From: a bacterium
GTDB lineage: Bacteria > Spirochaetota > Leptospiria > Leptospirales > Leptonemataceae
Direction: 5' to 3'
NCBI GenBank assembly: GCA_024742665.1
Contig: JANSYA010000002.1
Span: forward strand, 124,001 to 188,000
DNA: 64,000 nt
Shown here: positions 50,860-59,733 of the stretch, piece by piece
Numbering within the stretch: position 1 is the stretch's first letter
Layout: each line of letters starts with the position of its first letter
Notes under the pieces: model-generated
What the model saw: the letters and a program-made list of their open reading frames with translations, nothing else
Told to the model about the DNA's origin: nothing
Databases searched by the model: none
Program-made: the position numbers and the translations under genes

Positions 50860-52260
50860 ATGAATCAGCAGCTCTTTGAACAGAAAATCAGCGAACTCAA
50901 ATCCCGCCGCGGAGCCGACTCCGCATCCGTCGAGGCGGTGGACGCCATCGCCGCCACCGCCAGAACCTGGCTCGAAAGCGGCGACCTGATCAAGATCCAT
51001 CGCATCAACCCGCATCAAGTTCAGGAGCAGAGCGGCGTACCGGTCGCGCGTTTGGTGCCGGAATTCCTGCACGGCGTGCGGGCGCAGCTCTTCGATCTAC
51101 ACTGGGACGTGCACTGCCCGCACTGCAACGGTATCACCCAGGAGTACGGCAATCTGTCGGAAGCGGGGGAACCCGGCGAGTGTCTGATGTGCGAAGTCGA
51201 ATTCGACGTGGATTTTATTCGCCGCGTGGAAGTCACCTTTTCGCTGAATAAAGAAATCCTCGATCTGAATCTGCCGCCGGTATGCGCCGTGCCCGATTCG
51301 CTGAACGCGAAATATTTAATTCACGGCCTTGCTCCGCACACTGTCGCCGCCGGGGAAGCCGAACTCGCTCCGGGGGAATATCAGTACTATTGCCCGCTAA
51401 CATTCAGCAAAGGCGTATTAAATATCTCCAGCGAAAACGAGTCCGCGCCTCTGGACGAAGACGGCGCACAGCTGCTGGCCTTCGATCAGCTCGACGGAAA
51501 ATTCAGCGCGACGCGGCTCGCAGCGAAACCGGGCAAAATCCGTTTTCGCGTAAACAATCTTTCCGAATCCCTGGCCGGCCTGATCCTGAAAGAAAATCGA
51601 CTGGGGCCGGAGATTCCGCTCGAAGAGCTGGGGCCGCGCCTGAGCGGCCTCGATCTGACGCACTATCCCGTGTTTCGCCGGCTCTTCGGCGACCAGGCCC
51701 CCAGCGAACGCGAAAAGATTAAGATCGAAGCCGTCACGGTTCTATTCACCGACATCACCGGCTCGACTGAAATGTACGAGCGACTTGGAGATACGACCGC
51801 CTATAATATCGTTCGCGATCATTTCGATATTCTGATCCAGGAATTCGAAAGCAACGGCGGCGTCGTAATCAAAACCATCGGCGATTCCTTGATGGCCTCG
51901 TTCACCTCGAATATCGACGCCTTAAAAGCGCTGCTGCCCCTGCGCGAGCGCCTGGAAGAATACAATCGGGACAAACCCGAAGGCAAACAGGTTCGCATTC
52001 GCATCGGCATGCACCGCGGCCCGGCGATCCTGGTGAACCTGAACGGACGCCTTGATTATTTCGGCACGTCCGTGAACAAAGCATCGCGCATCGAAAGCGT
52101 TTCGCGCAGCCGCGAACTGAGTATTTCGCAGGAAGTATTCGAAGATCGTCGCGTGCTGAGCTTCTTAAAACAGAACGGCTATCGCGAACTGCGCAAACGT
52201 TCGGCCCGCTTAAAAGGCATCGATGGCGATCAGCCGGTATACAGCCTGGCAATCGCCTGA
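50860..52260 (+). CDS. Class III adenylate cyclase with an N-terminal DUF5939-like region
   Basis: 466 residues from ATG 50860 (CGGAG nine bases upstream). The N-terminal ~270 residues include HCPHCNGITQEYGNL and GECLMCEVEFDVDF, a Cys-pair zinc-ribbon as in the DUF5939 domain of adenylate cyclases. The catalytic domain has the two metal Asp (D298 in LFTDITGST and D342 in TIGDSLMA), transition-state N406 and R410 (NKASRIES), and the purine-selecting Lys338 (IKTIGD) and Asp399 (LDYFGTS), which choose ATP over GTP. Cyclic AMP is therefore the expected product. It is soluble, with no membrane helix, and divergent from an AraC regulator. Confidence 0.92.
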   Translation: MNQQLFEQKISELKSRRGADSASVEAVDAIAATARTWLESGDLIKIHRINPHQVQEQSGVPVARLVPEFLHGVRAQLFDLHWDVHCPHCNGITQEYGNLSEAGEPGECLMCEVEFDVDFIRRVEVTFSLNKEILDLNLPPVCAVPDSLNAKYLIHGLAPHTVAAGEAELAPGEYQYYCPLTFSKGVLNISSENESAPLDEDGAQLLAFDQLDGKFSATRLAAKPGKIRFRVNNLSESLAGLILKENRLGPEIPLEELGPRLSGLDLTHYPVFRRLFGDQAPSEREKIKIEAVTVLFTDITGSTEMYERLGDTTAYNIVRDHFDILIQEFESNGGVVIKTIGDSLMASFTSNIDALKALLPLRERLEEYNRDKPEGKQVRIRIGMHRGPAILVNLNGRLDYFGTSVNKASRIESVSRSRELSISQEVFEDRRVLSFLKQNGYRELRKRSARLKGIDGDQPVYSLAIA

Positions 52261-52261
52261 C

Positions 52262-52302
52262 GGCGACCTGAAGCATCGCCGAAAGGCGATGAGGGCGTCG
52301 CC
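52262..52302. terminator. Nested hairpin between convergent genes
   Basis: Inner stem CATCGCC/GGCGATG with a GAAA loop (52274-52291), inside outer stem GGCGAC (52262-52267)/GTCGCC (52297-52302). It fills the 50-base gap between cyclase and third NHL gene; no T-run, so termination is inferred. Confidence 0.6.
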
Positions 52303-52310
52303 TGAAGTCG

Positions 52311-54518
52311 CTATTTATATTTGCGAATGACCCAGTTGCGGGTGTCGCTGATATAGAGCGCGTCGCCGTCATTCGTCACGCCGTTGGGGGAGTCCATGCG
52401 CGCGACGGTATTCGCCGTGCCGTTAACGTAGGCGTCCACTCCGGCGGCCCCGGCGATCGAAGTCAGAGTGCCGCCGGTATTGATGGAATTGTACATTTGC
52501 AGGCGATGATCGTCGGTCGTCATGTACAGATTCGTTCCGTCGGTGGTAATGCCCCGGGCTCCCGTAATCGCGAATAGAGTCGTGGGAACGCCGGTCGCGA
52601 TCGGAATGCGAAGCACGCGATTGTTGCCGTTGTCGGCGACATACAGATTCGTCGCGTCGGTGGTCATGTCTTTCGGGCCGCTGATGATCGGCGTCGAACC
52701 GTCGCCCGCGAGAGTCGTTACCGCCTGAGTGGCGATCGAAATTCGGCGAATGCGATTGTTGCCGCTATCGGCCACGTATAAGAAGTTTCCATCGCTGGTT
52801 ATTCCTTCGGGCCCATTAAACTCCGCTGCGGTGCCGACTCCGTCGCGACAATTCGCGTTGTTCGAGCCCGCGCACAGAGTTCCGCCGCCGGAGTTGCCGC
52901 CGGCCATAACGCTTACGGCTCCTGTCGCAATGATCACACGATGCACGAGATTGCTGGCGTTGCTGGTGATAAACAGGCTCGTGCCGTCCGTCGTCACGCC
53001 GCGAGGCTGATTCAGGGGATTTGAAGGCGTCAGCGTAATCGTCGAAGCGGCGCCCGTGGCGATGCTCACCTGGCGGACGGCGTTACTGGCGCTCTCGATA
53101 GTATATAAATTCGTGCCGTCCGTCGTAATCCGCCGCGGGCCGGCGAAACGAGCGGTGCCGGCCGCACCGTCAACCGTACCGAAACTCCCGTTGCCCGAAT
53201 GAGTCGTCAACTGCGGCGTCGCGGTAAATACGGGCACGATGGGAATCGATCCGCCGACGATATTCGCCGTAACGCAGTTCAGCTGAAGATTCGTAACATT
53301 CGCGGCCGCGACCGTCCCGCCGGAATTTTGCAGCGAGCAGGTTTGCGTCGGCGTCGACGGCTGTGTGAGAACCGTAACGACGTACGCGCTGGCATTCGCG
53401 ATCGAGGTCGCAAACTGGAACGCCCCGTTCGTCGTCACGCTCAGATTGTCCCCGCCGTTGTTTTGCAGCACAAGGCCGCTTCCGGCAAGCCCCGTGGCGG
53501 TGCCGCCGATCGAATAGGTCGTCGCCGCGCAGGTCACGGCGATGCCGGTGATATTCGCCGAGGCGATCGTGCCCGAACCGCTCGTGACCGTGCAGGTTTC
53601 GCCGGCGGGCGCGCTCAGAACGGTCACGGCGTAGGCCGCGCCGCTGGCGACGGGAGTCGCAAAATTCGCGGCACCGTTCGCGGCGATATTCAAATTGTCG
53701 CCCGCGTTGTTTTGCAGCACGAGTCCGGCGAAGCCGATCAGGCCGGAGACGCTCACGCCGACCGTATAAGTATTCGTCGTGCAGTTGATATTTACGGCGG
53801 TAATATTCGCGCCCGCGATCACTCCCGCCCCCGAAGTCACGACGCAGGTCTGAGTCGGGCCGGCCGGCTGCGTTAGAACCGTAACCGCGTAGGCGCCGCC
53901 GTTTGCGATCGGCGTGGCGAAAGCGAAAGCGCCGTTCGCACTGAGAGTGAGATTATCACCCGCGTTGTTTTGTAAGACGAGGCCTGTCCCGGCCAGGCCG
54001 CTGATATTGCCGCCCACCGTATAGCCTGACGTGCAGTTTATGGTGATGCTACTCACGTCGCCGCTGACGATTGTGCCCGTGCCCCCGCTGACGAGACACA
54101 CCTTCGCGGGGCCGGTCGGCTGGGTTAATACTGTGACGGAATACGAAGTGCCCGAAGGCCAGCCTGTCGTGAAACTCGCCGCGCCGTCCGCCGTAATCGA
54201 AAGATTGTCCGCGCCGTTATTCTGCAGAACGAGCGGGGTCGTCGATCCCGTGAGGCCGACGACGTTGACCTGAATGCGAAAGAGGTCCGTGGCCGGCCCG
54301 ACCTGACTCAAATTCGCGCCCGTGCCCATCATCAGCACGCCGTAAAAACCGGGAGTCGCGCTATAAGAACCGCATGCGCAGACGAAAGCAAGCCCGGTCC
54401 ACAAGACGGCGCGGCCCGCAAAACCAGTAACGATTCTGGCGAATCTGATGAAACTGGAAACCCGTGCCGCAGTAAGCGGCCGACTTCCTGCCAACGCTGT
54501 AACTTCCCGGAGCTCCAC
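52311..54518 (-). CDS. Large NHL-repeat protein with four Ig-like repeats
   Basis: Up to 735 residues from GTG 54518; TTG at 54494 with GGAAG eight bases upstream is an alternative. The export segment ends FVCACGSYSATPG, with a loose lipobox Cys. Then four ~80-residue repeats, each with GLVLQNNAGDNLT...NGAFAFATP...AYAVTVLTQP...TC...GSGTI and a closing Cys: a tandem array of Ig-like modules. From ~400 on follow five or six NHL units (GVTTDGTSLFITSNASNLVHRV, GITSDGNFLYVADSGNNRIRRI), forming a propeller. It resembles the two smaller NHL lipoproteins but has the added stalk. Probably a long surface-exposed protein; partner unknown. Confidence 0.85.
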   Translation of the reverse strand: MELREVTALAGSRPLTAARVSSFIRFARIVTGFAGRAVLWTGLAFVCACGSYSATPGFYGVLMMGTGANLSQVGPATDLFRIQVNVVGLTGSTTPLVLQNNGADNLSITADGAASFTTGWPSGTSYSVTVLTQPTGPAKVCLVSGGTGTIVSGDVSSITINCTSGYTVGGNISGLAGTGLVLQNNAGDNLTLSANGAFAFATPIANGGAYAVTVLTQPAGPTQTCVVTSGAGVIAGANITAVNINCTTNTYTVGVSVSGLIGFAGLVLQNNAGDNLNIAANGAANFATPVASGAAYAVTVLSAPAGETCTVTSGSGTIASANITGIAVTCAATTYSIGGTATGLAGSGLVLQNNGGDNLSVTTNGAFQFATSIANASAYVVTVLTQPSTPTQTCSLQNSGGTVAAANVTNLQLNCVTANIVGGSIPIVPVFTATPQLTTHSGNGSFGTVDGAAGTARFAGPRRITTDGTNLYTIESASNAVRQVSIATGAASTITLTPSNPLNQPRGVTTDGTSLFITSNASNLVHRVIIATGAVSVMAGGNSGGGTLCAGSNNANCRDGVGTAAEFNGPEGITSDGNFLYVADSGNNRIRRISIATQAVTTLAGDGSTPIISGPKDMTTDATNLYVADNGNNRVLRIPIATGVPTTLFAITGARGITTDGTNLYMTTDDHRLQMYNSINTGGTLTSIAGAAGVDAYVNGTANTVARMDSPNGVTNDGDALYISDTRNWVIRKYK

Positions 54519-54652
54519 CGATCAAGAAAATCCTCCGCCCGGCTTTTCGTCGAGAAGCTTCATCAGAATGCGCCGCGATTTCGGAAAAACTAACGGAATA
54601 TTAGCATCGGCGGGCTGCGAAGCCGACCACGCGGAGCCTTCAAATATTTACG

Positions 54653-55882
54653 TCAGCCTTCGCCGCGACTGGCCCGTAGAACCGCCGCTTCCGCCGCGAG
54701 ACGCGCACCCAGGAAGCGGTAGGCCGGCATCATATCGATCGCGGTCGCCGCCGCGCCGGTGGCCGAATCGGCGACGTTCATCGCCTGGGGTACGAAAGAT
54801 TCCAGACGAGCCGTAAGTGGATCGACATAGACTTTCACCTGAGCCAGCACCGCCGTGACCTGGTCTTTGAGCTGAAAGAGAATCGGCTGCACGTCGGATA
54901 AGGGAGTGCCGCTCGCGAAAGTGCTGAAGCGCTGTTCGATGTCGCCCTGGTGAGCGCTCAAGATATTATCGAGCAGATCCGCGCCGCCTTCCAGCACGTT
55001 GTCGGTGAAGGGCAGCGCCAGCTCCACGCTCGTATAATACAGAGCCATTTCTTTGCCGGCGCGAGTCTGTAAGAAAGCCGAAACCTTTTCAGAAATGCCG
55101 CCGGGGAAGAGCGTCGCAATCATATACGAAATTCCCATCAGCTTGACCGCCGCGTCGGCGGCCTGCTGCGGATCCGCTTCGAAGGTACGCTTGCGTTCTT
55201 TGTCCTTCATCTTGGAATATACGTTGCGAATGCCCGTAAATACGCCGAGGCCCGAGTCGATCGTGTCGAGGGCCTTGACCACTTTGATCGCCTGGGCGAA
55301 TTCGTCGCGCTCTGCCAGAGTCGTCGCGCGCTGGAGCACGTCTGCGTCTACGCCGCCTGCGGCTGCGGCGCCTTTCATGTCATAATAGTACTTAAAGTCC
55401 GGCGCGAAGGGCAGCACGCCGAAGAGGCCGCCGCACAGCTTCACGGTCAGATCGTCCTGCTTGAATTCGATCAGCATCTCGTCGATGCGATTGCCGGTCA
55501 GGCCGTAGCCAGCGTGAATTTCGGTTTTCATACGATCGTCGGCGCGCTCGCCGTGCAGGCCGCGGGCTTCGAGGCGCACCAGGAATTCTTTGCGAATCAT
55601 GAAGGCGTGGATGATCGAAGCGATCCAGAGCACCAGAGATCCGAACATCACCATGTCAAACCACTCAGGCCGCTCGGCGCCGTCGGGATATCGATCCGTC
55701 AGTACGAATAGCGCAACCAGACCGGCTAAATAGAACACGCCGGCCGCGTGCCACTTCATCTTTCCGGCTCGCAGGCCGGCGTAGAAAAAGGCCGCCCAGC
55801 CGAGAAAGATGTACGGGAGCGTCAGGACAATATACCAGGATTGCAGCCATTCCCACGCCGCGCCTTTTGAAGTCAGTGCCAT
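54653..55882 (-). CDS. Membrane-anchored paralog of an unknown family
   Basis: 409 residues from ATG 55882 (AGAGGAA nine bases upstream). Three membrane helices at ~16-38, 43-62 and 75-95 precede a ~270-residue domain that is clearly homologous to the divergent gene at 56085. Shared words are VKLCxxxFGVLPFAP, RKRTFEADxxQAxDAAxK, YMIxxLFPG, LPFxDNVxEGGA, QGDI, VADSATGA and LGxRLAAEA. The domain is helical and has no motif I know; no catalytic residues stand out. The C-terminal VADSATGAAATAID stretch is short and hydrophobic. Unknown function; the pair suggests partner proteins, one at the membrane and one soluble. Confidence 0.78.
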   Translation of the reverse strand: MALTSKGAAWEWLQSWYIVLTLPYIFLGWAAFFYAGLRAGKMKWHAAGVFYLAGLVALFVLTDRYPDGAERPEWFDMVMFGSLVLWIASIIHAFMIRKEFLVRLEARGLHGERADDRMKTEIHAGYGLTGNRIDEMLIEFKQDDLTVKLCGGLFGVLPFAPDFKYYYDMKGAAAAGGVDADVLQRATTLAERDEFAQAIKVVKALDTIDSGLGVFTGIRNVYSKMKDKERKRTFEADPQQAADAAVKLMGISYMIATLFPGGISEKVSAFLQTRAGKEMALYYTSVELALPFTDNVLEGGADLLDNILSAHQGDIEQRFSTFASGTPLSDVQPILFQLKDQVTAVLAQVKVYVDPLTARLESFVPQAMNVADSATGAAATAIDMMPAYRFLGARLAAEAAVLRASRGEG

Positions 55883-56084
55883 CGATTGAAATTCCTCTGG
55901 CTGTTTTTTGTCTGGCGGGGCTGAAAAGATCAATCATTTTCCAGAATAAAGCTGAGTCCGCTTCGTGGCCGGGCTCCGACGTCCGCCGGGAAGCGATTTC
56001 CAAAAAAAGTCCGCCTGTAATTGGATTTTGCTTGTTTCGCTCGTCGTCTGGTGCAGAATTTCGCCAGGAGATTTGGAAAATAGA

Positions 56085-56933
56085 ATGTCGAACAAAGTTG
56101 AAGCCGGTCTGGCGAAATTTAGCGAATCGGATCTGTCCGTAAAATTGTGCAACACCATGTTTGGTGTCCTGCCCTTCGCGCCTGAGTATAAATTCTACAC
56201 GAGTATCGACGAGGCCGCCAGCCGCATGGGCGCCTCTCCCGAGGTCGCTGCGAAAGCGAAAGAAATCGCCGCAACGGATGACGTCGGCAAAGCGATCTGG
56301 GTCGCGGAAACCCTCGACACGAGCGATAAGCTGATCGCCGGTTTCGCCGGTGTGAAAAATCTGTTTTCGATCTTTTCCGGCGGCCCCCGCAAGCGCACCT
56401 TCGAAGCCGATCAGGAACAGGCCACCGATGCGGCCCTGAAAGGCGTGGGACTCGCCTATATGATTTACAAGCTCTTCCCGGGCGACGTGACCACGAAAAT
56501 CACCAACTTCAAGAACCTGCCCGCCGGACAGGAAGCGGCGCTCTTCTACGTAACAGGAGAGGTCGCCCTGCCCTTCGCCGACAACGTGGCCGAAGGCGGA
56601 GCGGGCGTGATTCAGAAGCTGATGAACAGCAAGCAGGGCGATATCGCCTCGAAGTTTTCCGGATTCGCCGGCGCCGACGCCATCGGCCAGGCGACCGAAG
56701 TTATGGGCCAGTTGACGGGCACGCTGGATCAATACGTCGGCCAGGCCAAAGAGTACACGACGCCCATGATGGATAAAATCAAAGGCATCCTACCGGCCGC
56801 AAGCACCGTGGCGAACGTCGCCGATTCCGCGACCGGCGCTGTTGCATCCGGCATCGACCTGCTTCCCGTCTGGAGCCTGCTCGGTTCGCGGCTGGCGGCC
56901 GAAGCCTGCGTGCAGCAGGCCATGCAGCAATAA
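56085..56933 (+). CDS. Soluble paralog of the membrane-anchored unknown
   Basis: 282 residues from ATG 56085. It lacks the membrane part of the divergent gene and starts directly in the shared domain (FSESDLSVKLCNTMFGVLPFAP). It keeps all the shared words, including RKRTFEADQEQATDAALK and VADSATGAVASGIDLLP. The two genes share a 202-base divergent gap, so one regulatory region controls both. An intrinsic terminator follows at 56946. Function unknown; heteromer formation between the two is a reasonable inference from their conservation and arrangement. Confidence 0.8.
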   Translation: MSNKVEAGLAKFSESDLSVKLCNTMFGVLPFAPEYKFYTSIDEAASRMGASPEVAAKAKEIAATDDVGKAIWVAETLDTSDKLIAGFAGVKNLFSIFSGGPRKRTFEADQEQATDAALKGVGLAYMIYKLFPGDVTTKITNFKNLPAGQEAALFYVTGEVALPFADNVAEGGAGVIQKLMNSKQGDIASKFSGFAGADAIGQATEVMGQLTGTLDQYVGQAKEYTTPMMDKIKGILPAASTVANVADSATGAVASGIDLLPVWSLLGSRLAAEACVQQAMQQ

Positions 56934-56945
56934 ACCCCGCAACGC

Positions 56946-56992
56946 CAGGCGGGTCAGAGTCGGATATTTCGACTGCTGGCCCGTCTGTTTTT
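56946..56992 (+). terminator. Intrinsic terminator
   Basis: A long stem from CAGGCGGGTCAG (56946 on) to CTGGCCCGTCTG (ending 56987), with an AGTCG/CGACT top, followed by five T. It directly follows the soluble paralog gene. Confidence 0.85.
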
Positions 56993-57138
56993 CCGGCCAG
57001 CCATCAACCGGGCATGGCGGCCCGAATCCGCCGGTTCTCAAGAACCTCACGATAGGCGTCCCGCCTGCCAATCGTTAGATTTTCGTGTTGACCACCCGGT
57101 CGCAGGATGTGACATAAGACCTTCGCGCGTCTCATGCT

Positions 57139-58404
57139 ATGAACTCCTCGGCCAGCTCTCCCGTATCAGACTCCACTCCCGGTGCTTTCTCTCAGGCGAC
57201 GATCGCCTCTGGCGGCGTCGAGCTCCGCGCCCCCGCAATCACCGGCATCGACACCGCTGACGATGCCATTCATGTGCGGTGGTCCGATGGCGTCCTCGGT
57301 CGCTTTCATTTGCTCTGGCTGCGCGATAATTGCTCATCCGTCCGCCATCCCGGCACGGGACAGCGCCTCGTCGACATCACCGAACTGCCGCGGGATATTT
57401 CTATTCAGCGGGCTCAGCTCGAAACGGACGACAGCCTGCTGATTCACTGGGCCGGCGACCGACACATCAGCCGCTTCGCCGGAGCCTGGCTGCGAAAATA
57501 TGCGGGCGATCTGAATTCAGCCCGGACCGGGCAAACGACAATTCGAAGCGGAAGCGCCGCCACAATCGAGTCCGAGTCCGGCGAAACCCGCATCTGGAAT
57601 GATGCCGGCCAGGAACTCGCGGACGAGCCGGAATTCAGCTACGACGAGATCGCAGCTTCCCCCGAGGCCCTGCGCGACTGGCTGCGCCAGGTGCGGCGAC
57701 ATGGTTTCGCCCGGCTGCGAGACGTGCCCTGCACTCCGGGCTATGTGCTGAAAATCGTGCCGCTCTTCGGCTACGTGCGCGAAACGAATTACGGCCGCCT
57801 GATGGATATCCAGTGCCAGGGCGAACCCAACAACCTGGTGTTCAGCAACGCCGCCCTCGCGCCCCACACCGATAATCCGTATCGCGACCCGGCGCCGACT
57901 CTGAAATTATTGCACTGCTTGAAAAACTGCGCCGACCAGGACGGCGGCGAGAGTGTCCTCGTGGACGGCTTTGCCGCCGCCGAAGAACTGCGGCGCACGG
58001 CTCCCGATCAGTTCAGCCTGCTGGCGAATATCCAGGTGCTGTTTCGATTCAATGACGACGACGTCGATCTGGAATGCGAGCGATCCGTTCTGGATCTGGA
58101 CCCGGACGGCGCGATTCGAGGCGTGTATTTTAACCACCGGTCGATGGCGCCGCTGCGGCTGGCGCCCGGAGTGATGGAATCGTATTATCGCGCCTATCTC
58201 GCCTTCGCAAACAAACTGCAATCCGCACGTAATCAGCTGCGCTTTCACTTGCAACCCGGCGAGCTGTACATCGTGGACAATCGCCGCGTGCTGCACGGGC
58301 GCACGCAGTACCGAAATCCTTTTGACCGCCACCTGCAGGCATGCTACGCTGATCGTGACGGGCTGCTCAGCCGCCTGCGAATTCTAGACAAGCAGCTCTC
58401 ATGA
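57139..58404 (+). CDS. 2-oxoglutarate/Fe(II) dioxygenase, gamma-butyrobetaine-hydroxylase-like
   Basis: A 421-residue protein. The N-terminal DUF971-type part holds HVRWSDGVLGRFHLLWLRDNC, as in butyrobetaine and trimethyllysine hydroxylases. The catalytic TauD-type domain has the iron ligands H243 and D245 (APHTDNPYRDP) and H386 (DNRRVLHGR). These are non-haem iron enzymes hydroxylating small carbon substrates with 2-oxoglutarate and O2. The substrate is not certain; carnitine synthesis from gamma-butyrobetaine is the family's best-known reaction. The last codons overlap the start of the phosphoesterase gene (ATGA). Confidence 0.88.
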   Translation: MNSSASSPVSDSTPGAFSQATIASGGVELRAPAITGIDTADDAIHVRWSDGVLGRFHLLWLRDNCSSVRHPGTGQRLVDITELPRDISIQRAQLETDDSLLIHWAGDRHISRFAGAWLRKYAGDLNSARTGQTTIRSGSAATIESESGETRIWNDAGQELADEPEFSYDEIAASPEALRDWLRQVRRHGFARLRDVPCTPGYVLKIVPLFGYVRETNYGRLMDIQCQGEPNNLVFSNAALAPHTDNPYRDPAPTLKLLHCLKNCADQDGGESVLVDGFAAAEELRRTAPDQFSLLANIQVLFRFNDDDVDLECERSVLDLDPDGAIRGVYFNHRSMAPLRLAPGVMESYYRAYLAFANKLQSARNQLRFHLQPGELYIVDNRRVLHGRTQYRNPFDRHLQACYADRDGLLSRLRILDKQLS

Positions 58405-59204
58405 AGTTTAAGAAAGATCGGACTTACGACGCCATTTATCTGTCCGATGTTCACTATCTACTGAACAAGAAGATCAAGAATCATTCGCACCAGGAGCTCT
58501 TCGCCCTGCTGTATCATCTGCGGCGGCGGGGTATAAAATTTCGCAAGATCTATCTGGTCGGCGATATTATCGAGAACTGGTTCTTCGACGCACAAAAAAA
58601 GATTCGCAAAAGCAAGAAACAAAAGAAGCGCCTGGACAAACTTTTCGACCGCTTCGATAAGATCAGCGCGCCCGGCGGCAAAAAATACTACGTGGTCGGC
58701 AACCACGACACGACCTCTTTCACCATGCAGCTTTCGCCGCTGCTCGACGATTATATGCGCAAACGGAAATGGCGCGTCGCCGAATCCTTCAGGGATAAAT
58801 ATACTGTCGTGCTGCACGGCCACCAGGGCCAGTACAATAAGATCAACTGGGCGCTGAATATTTTCATCTTGAGATTGCTGCACGCTCTGGCCGTTTTTAT
58901 ACCACGGCTCTTTTACGTCTCGGAAGCGTTTTATAACCGCCACCTGAATCGACAGGATCCAGCCACGCCCGCCGATAAGCTCGCCTATTATCAGCGGCTG
59001 AGTTCGATCGCCAGACAGGGAAAGCGCATTTTAATCTCCGGCCACACGCATGATTTTTTATGTTTGCCCGACGTGCGAATCATCAACACAGGCGACTGGG
59101 TGGAAAGCCGCACTTTCGTCGTCAGGGATAAACGCAAATGGATCGGCGTGCGCATGCAGGCCTACAACGAATATCGCAAGGAGTTCGAGCTGCGGCTGGA
59201 CTAA
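58401..59204 (+). CDS. LpxH-like metallophosphoesterase
   Basis: A 267-residue protein with all metallophosphoesterase motifs: YLSDVHY (DxH, ~14), LVGDIIENW (GDxxE), VVGNHDT (GNHD), VLHGHQG (GH) and ISGHTHDF (GHxH). LpxH cleaves UDP-2,3-diacylglucosamine in lipid A synthesis, but the insert (KKIRKSKKQKKRLDKLFDRFDKI) and the two hydrophobic stretches (LNIFILRLLHALAVFIPRLFYV) make it a divergent member. It overlaps the dioxygenase gene by four bases, so the two are co-translated; the reason is not obvious. Confidence 0.85.
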   Translation: MKFKKDRTYDAIYLSDVHYLLNKKIKNHSHQELFALLYHLRRRGIKFRKIYLVGDIIENWFFDAQKKIRKSKKQKKRLDKLFDRFDKISAPGGKKYYVVGNHDTTSFTMQLSPLLDDYMRKRKWRVAESFRDKYTVVLHGHQGQYNKINWALNIFILRLLHALAVFIPRLFYVSEAFYNRHLNRQDPATPADKLAYYQRLSSIARQGKRILISGHTHDFLCLPDVRIINTGDWVESRTFVVRDKRKWIGVRMQAYNEYRKEFELRLD

Positions 59205-59237
59205 AGAGTCTGCGTCGCCTCGCGGGCAACAGACTCT
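59205..59237. terminator. Perfect hairpin between convergent genes
   Basis: AGAGTCTG (59205-59212) pairs perfectly with CAGACTCT (59230-59237), 17-base loop, immediately after the phosphoesterase stop and before the end of the convergent receiver gene. Confidence 0.6.
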
Positions 59238-59257
59238 AAACGCGACCTGATATTCAG

Positions 59258-59632
59258 TTAAGCAAAGTCCGGAAAGTGGCGGCGCAGCTTTTCCTGCACC
59301 CCTTCGCGCGTGACCGGCTTTAGCAAATAATCGTTGGCGCCGAAGTTTTTCGCCTTTTGCACGTCTTCCGGATCTTTGCTCGCCGTATACATTATAACCG
59401 TAACTTTATGGCCGAGCTTTTTGGCGGCGTGACGGATATTCTGCGTGGCGATAAAGCCGCCCGGAAAGGACATGTCGATGTCCATAAACACCAGGTCCGG
59501 CATCAGGCGTTCGTAAAACGCGACAGCTTCGCGCGGATTCTCCGACGCGTGCACATCGCAGCCCAGAACCTGCAGATGGTTTCCCAGAATCGCAATCGCG
59601 TCAGGATCGTCGTCGACAATGAGCGCTTTCAT
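59258..59632 (-). CDS. Stand-alone response-regulator receiver protein
   Basis: A 124-residue single receiver domain: acidic pocket VDDDP (~6-10), phospho-acceptor Asp51 in VFMDIDMS, Thr in MYTASKD and the conserved Lys in LLKPVT (~105). No output domain, so it acts by binding a partner after phosphorylation, as CheY-like proteins do. It lies 101 bases upstream of no related gene; the kinase is elsewhere. The insert after the phospho-Asp (DMSFPGG) is common for the family. Confidence 0.92.
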   Translation of the reverse strand: MKALIVDDDPDAIAILGNHLQVLGCDVHASENPREAVAFYERLMPDLVFMDIDMSFPGGFIATQNIRHAAKKLGHKVTVIMYTASKDPEDVQKAKNFGANDYLLKPVTREGVQEKLRRHFPDFA

Positions 59633-59733
59633 AGCATGAACCCCGGCCGGATAAAATCTTCTCAGGCGAAGGCTTCATCCGGCGCTTTGCGCTGATTACC
59701 GATTCGCCCGGCGTTTCGCACGGGGCGAAACGC

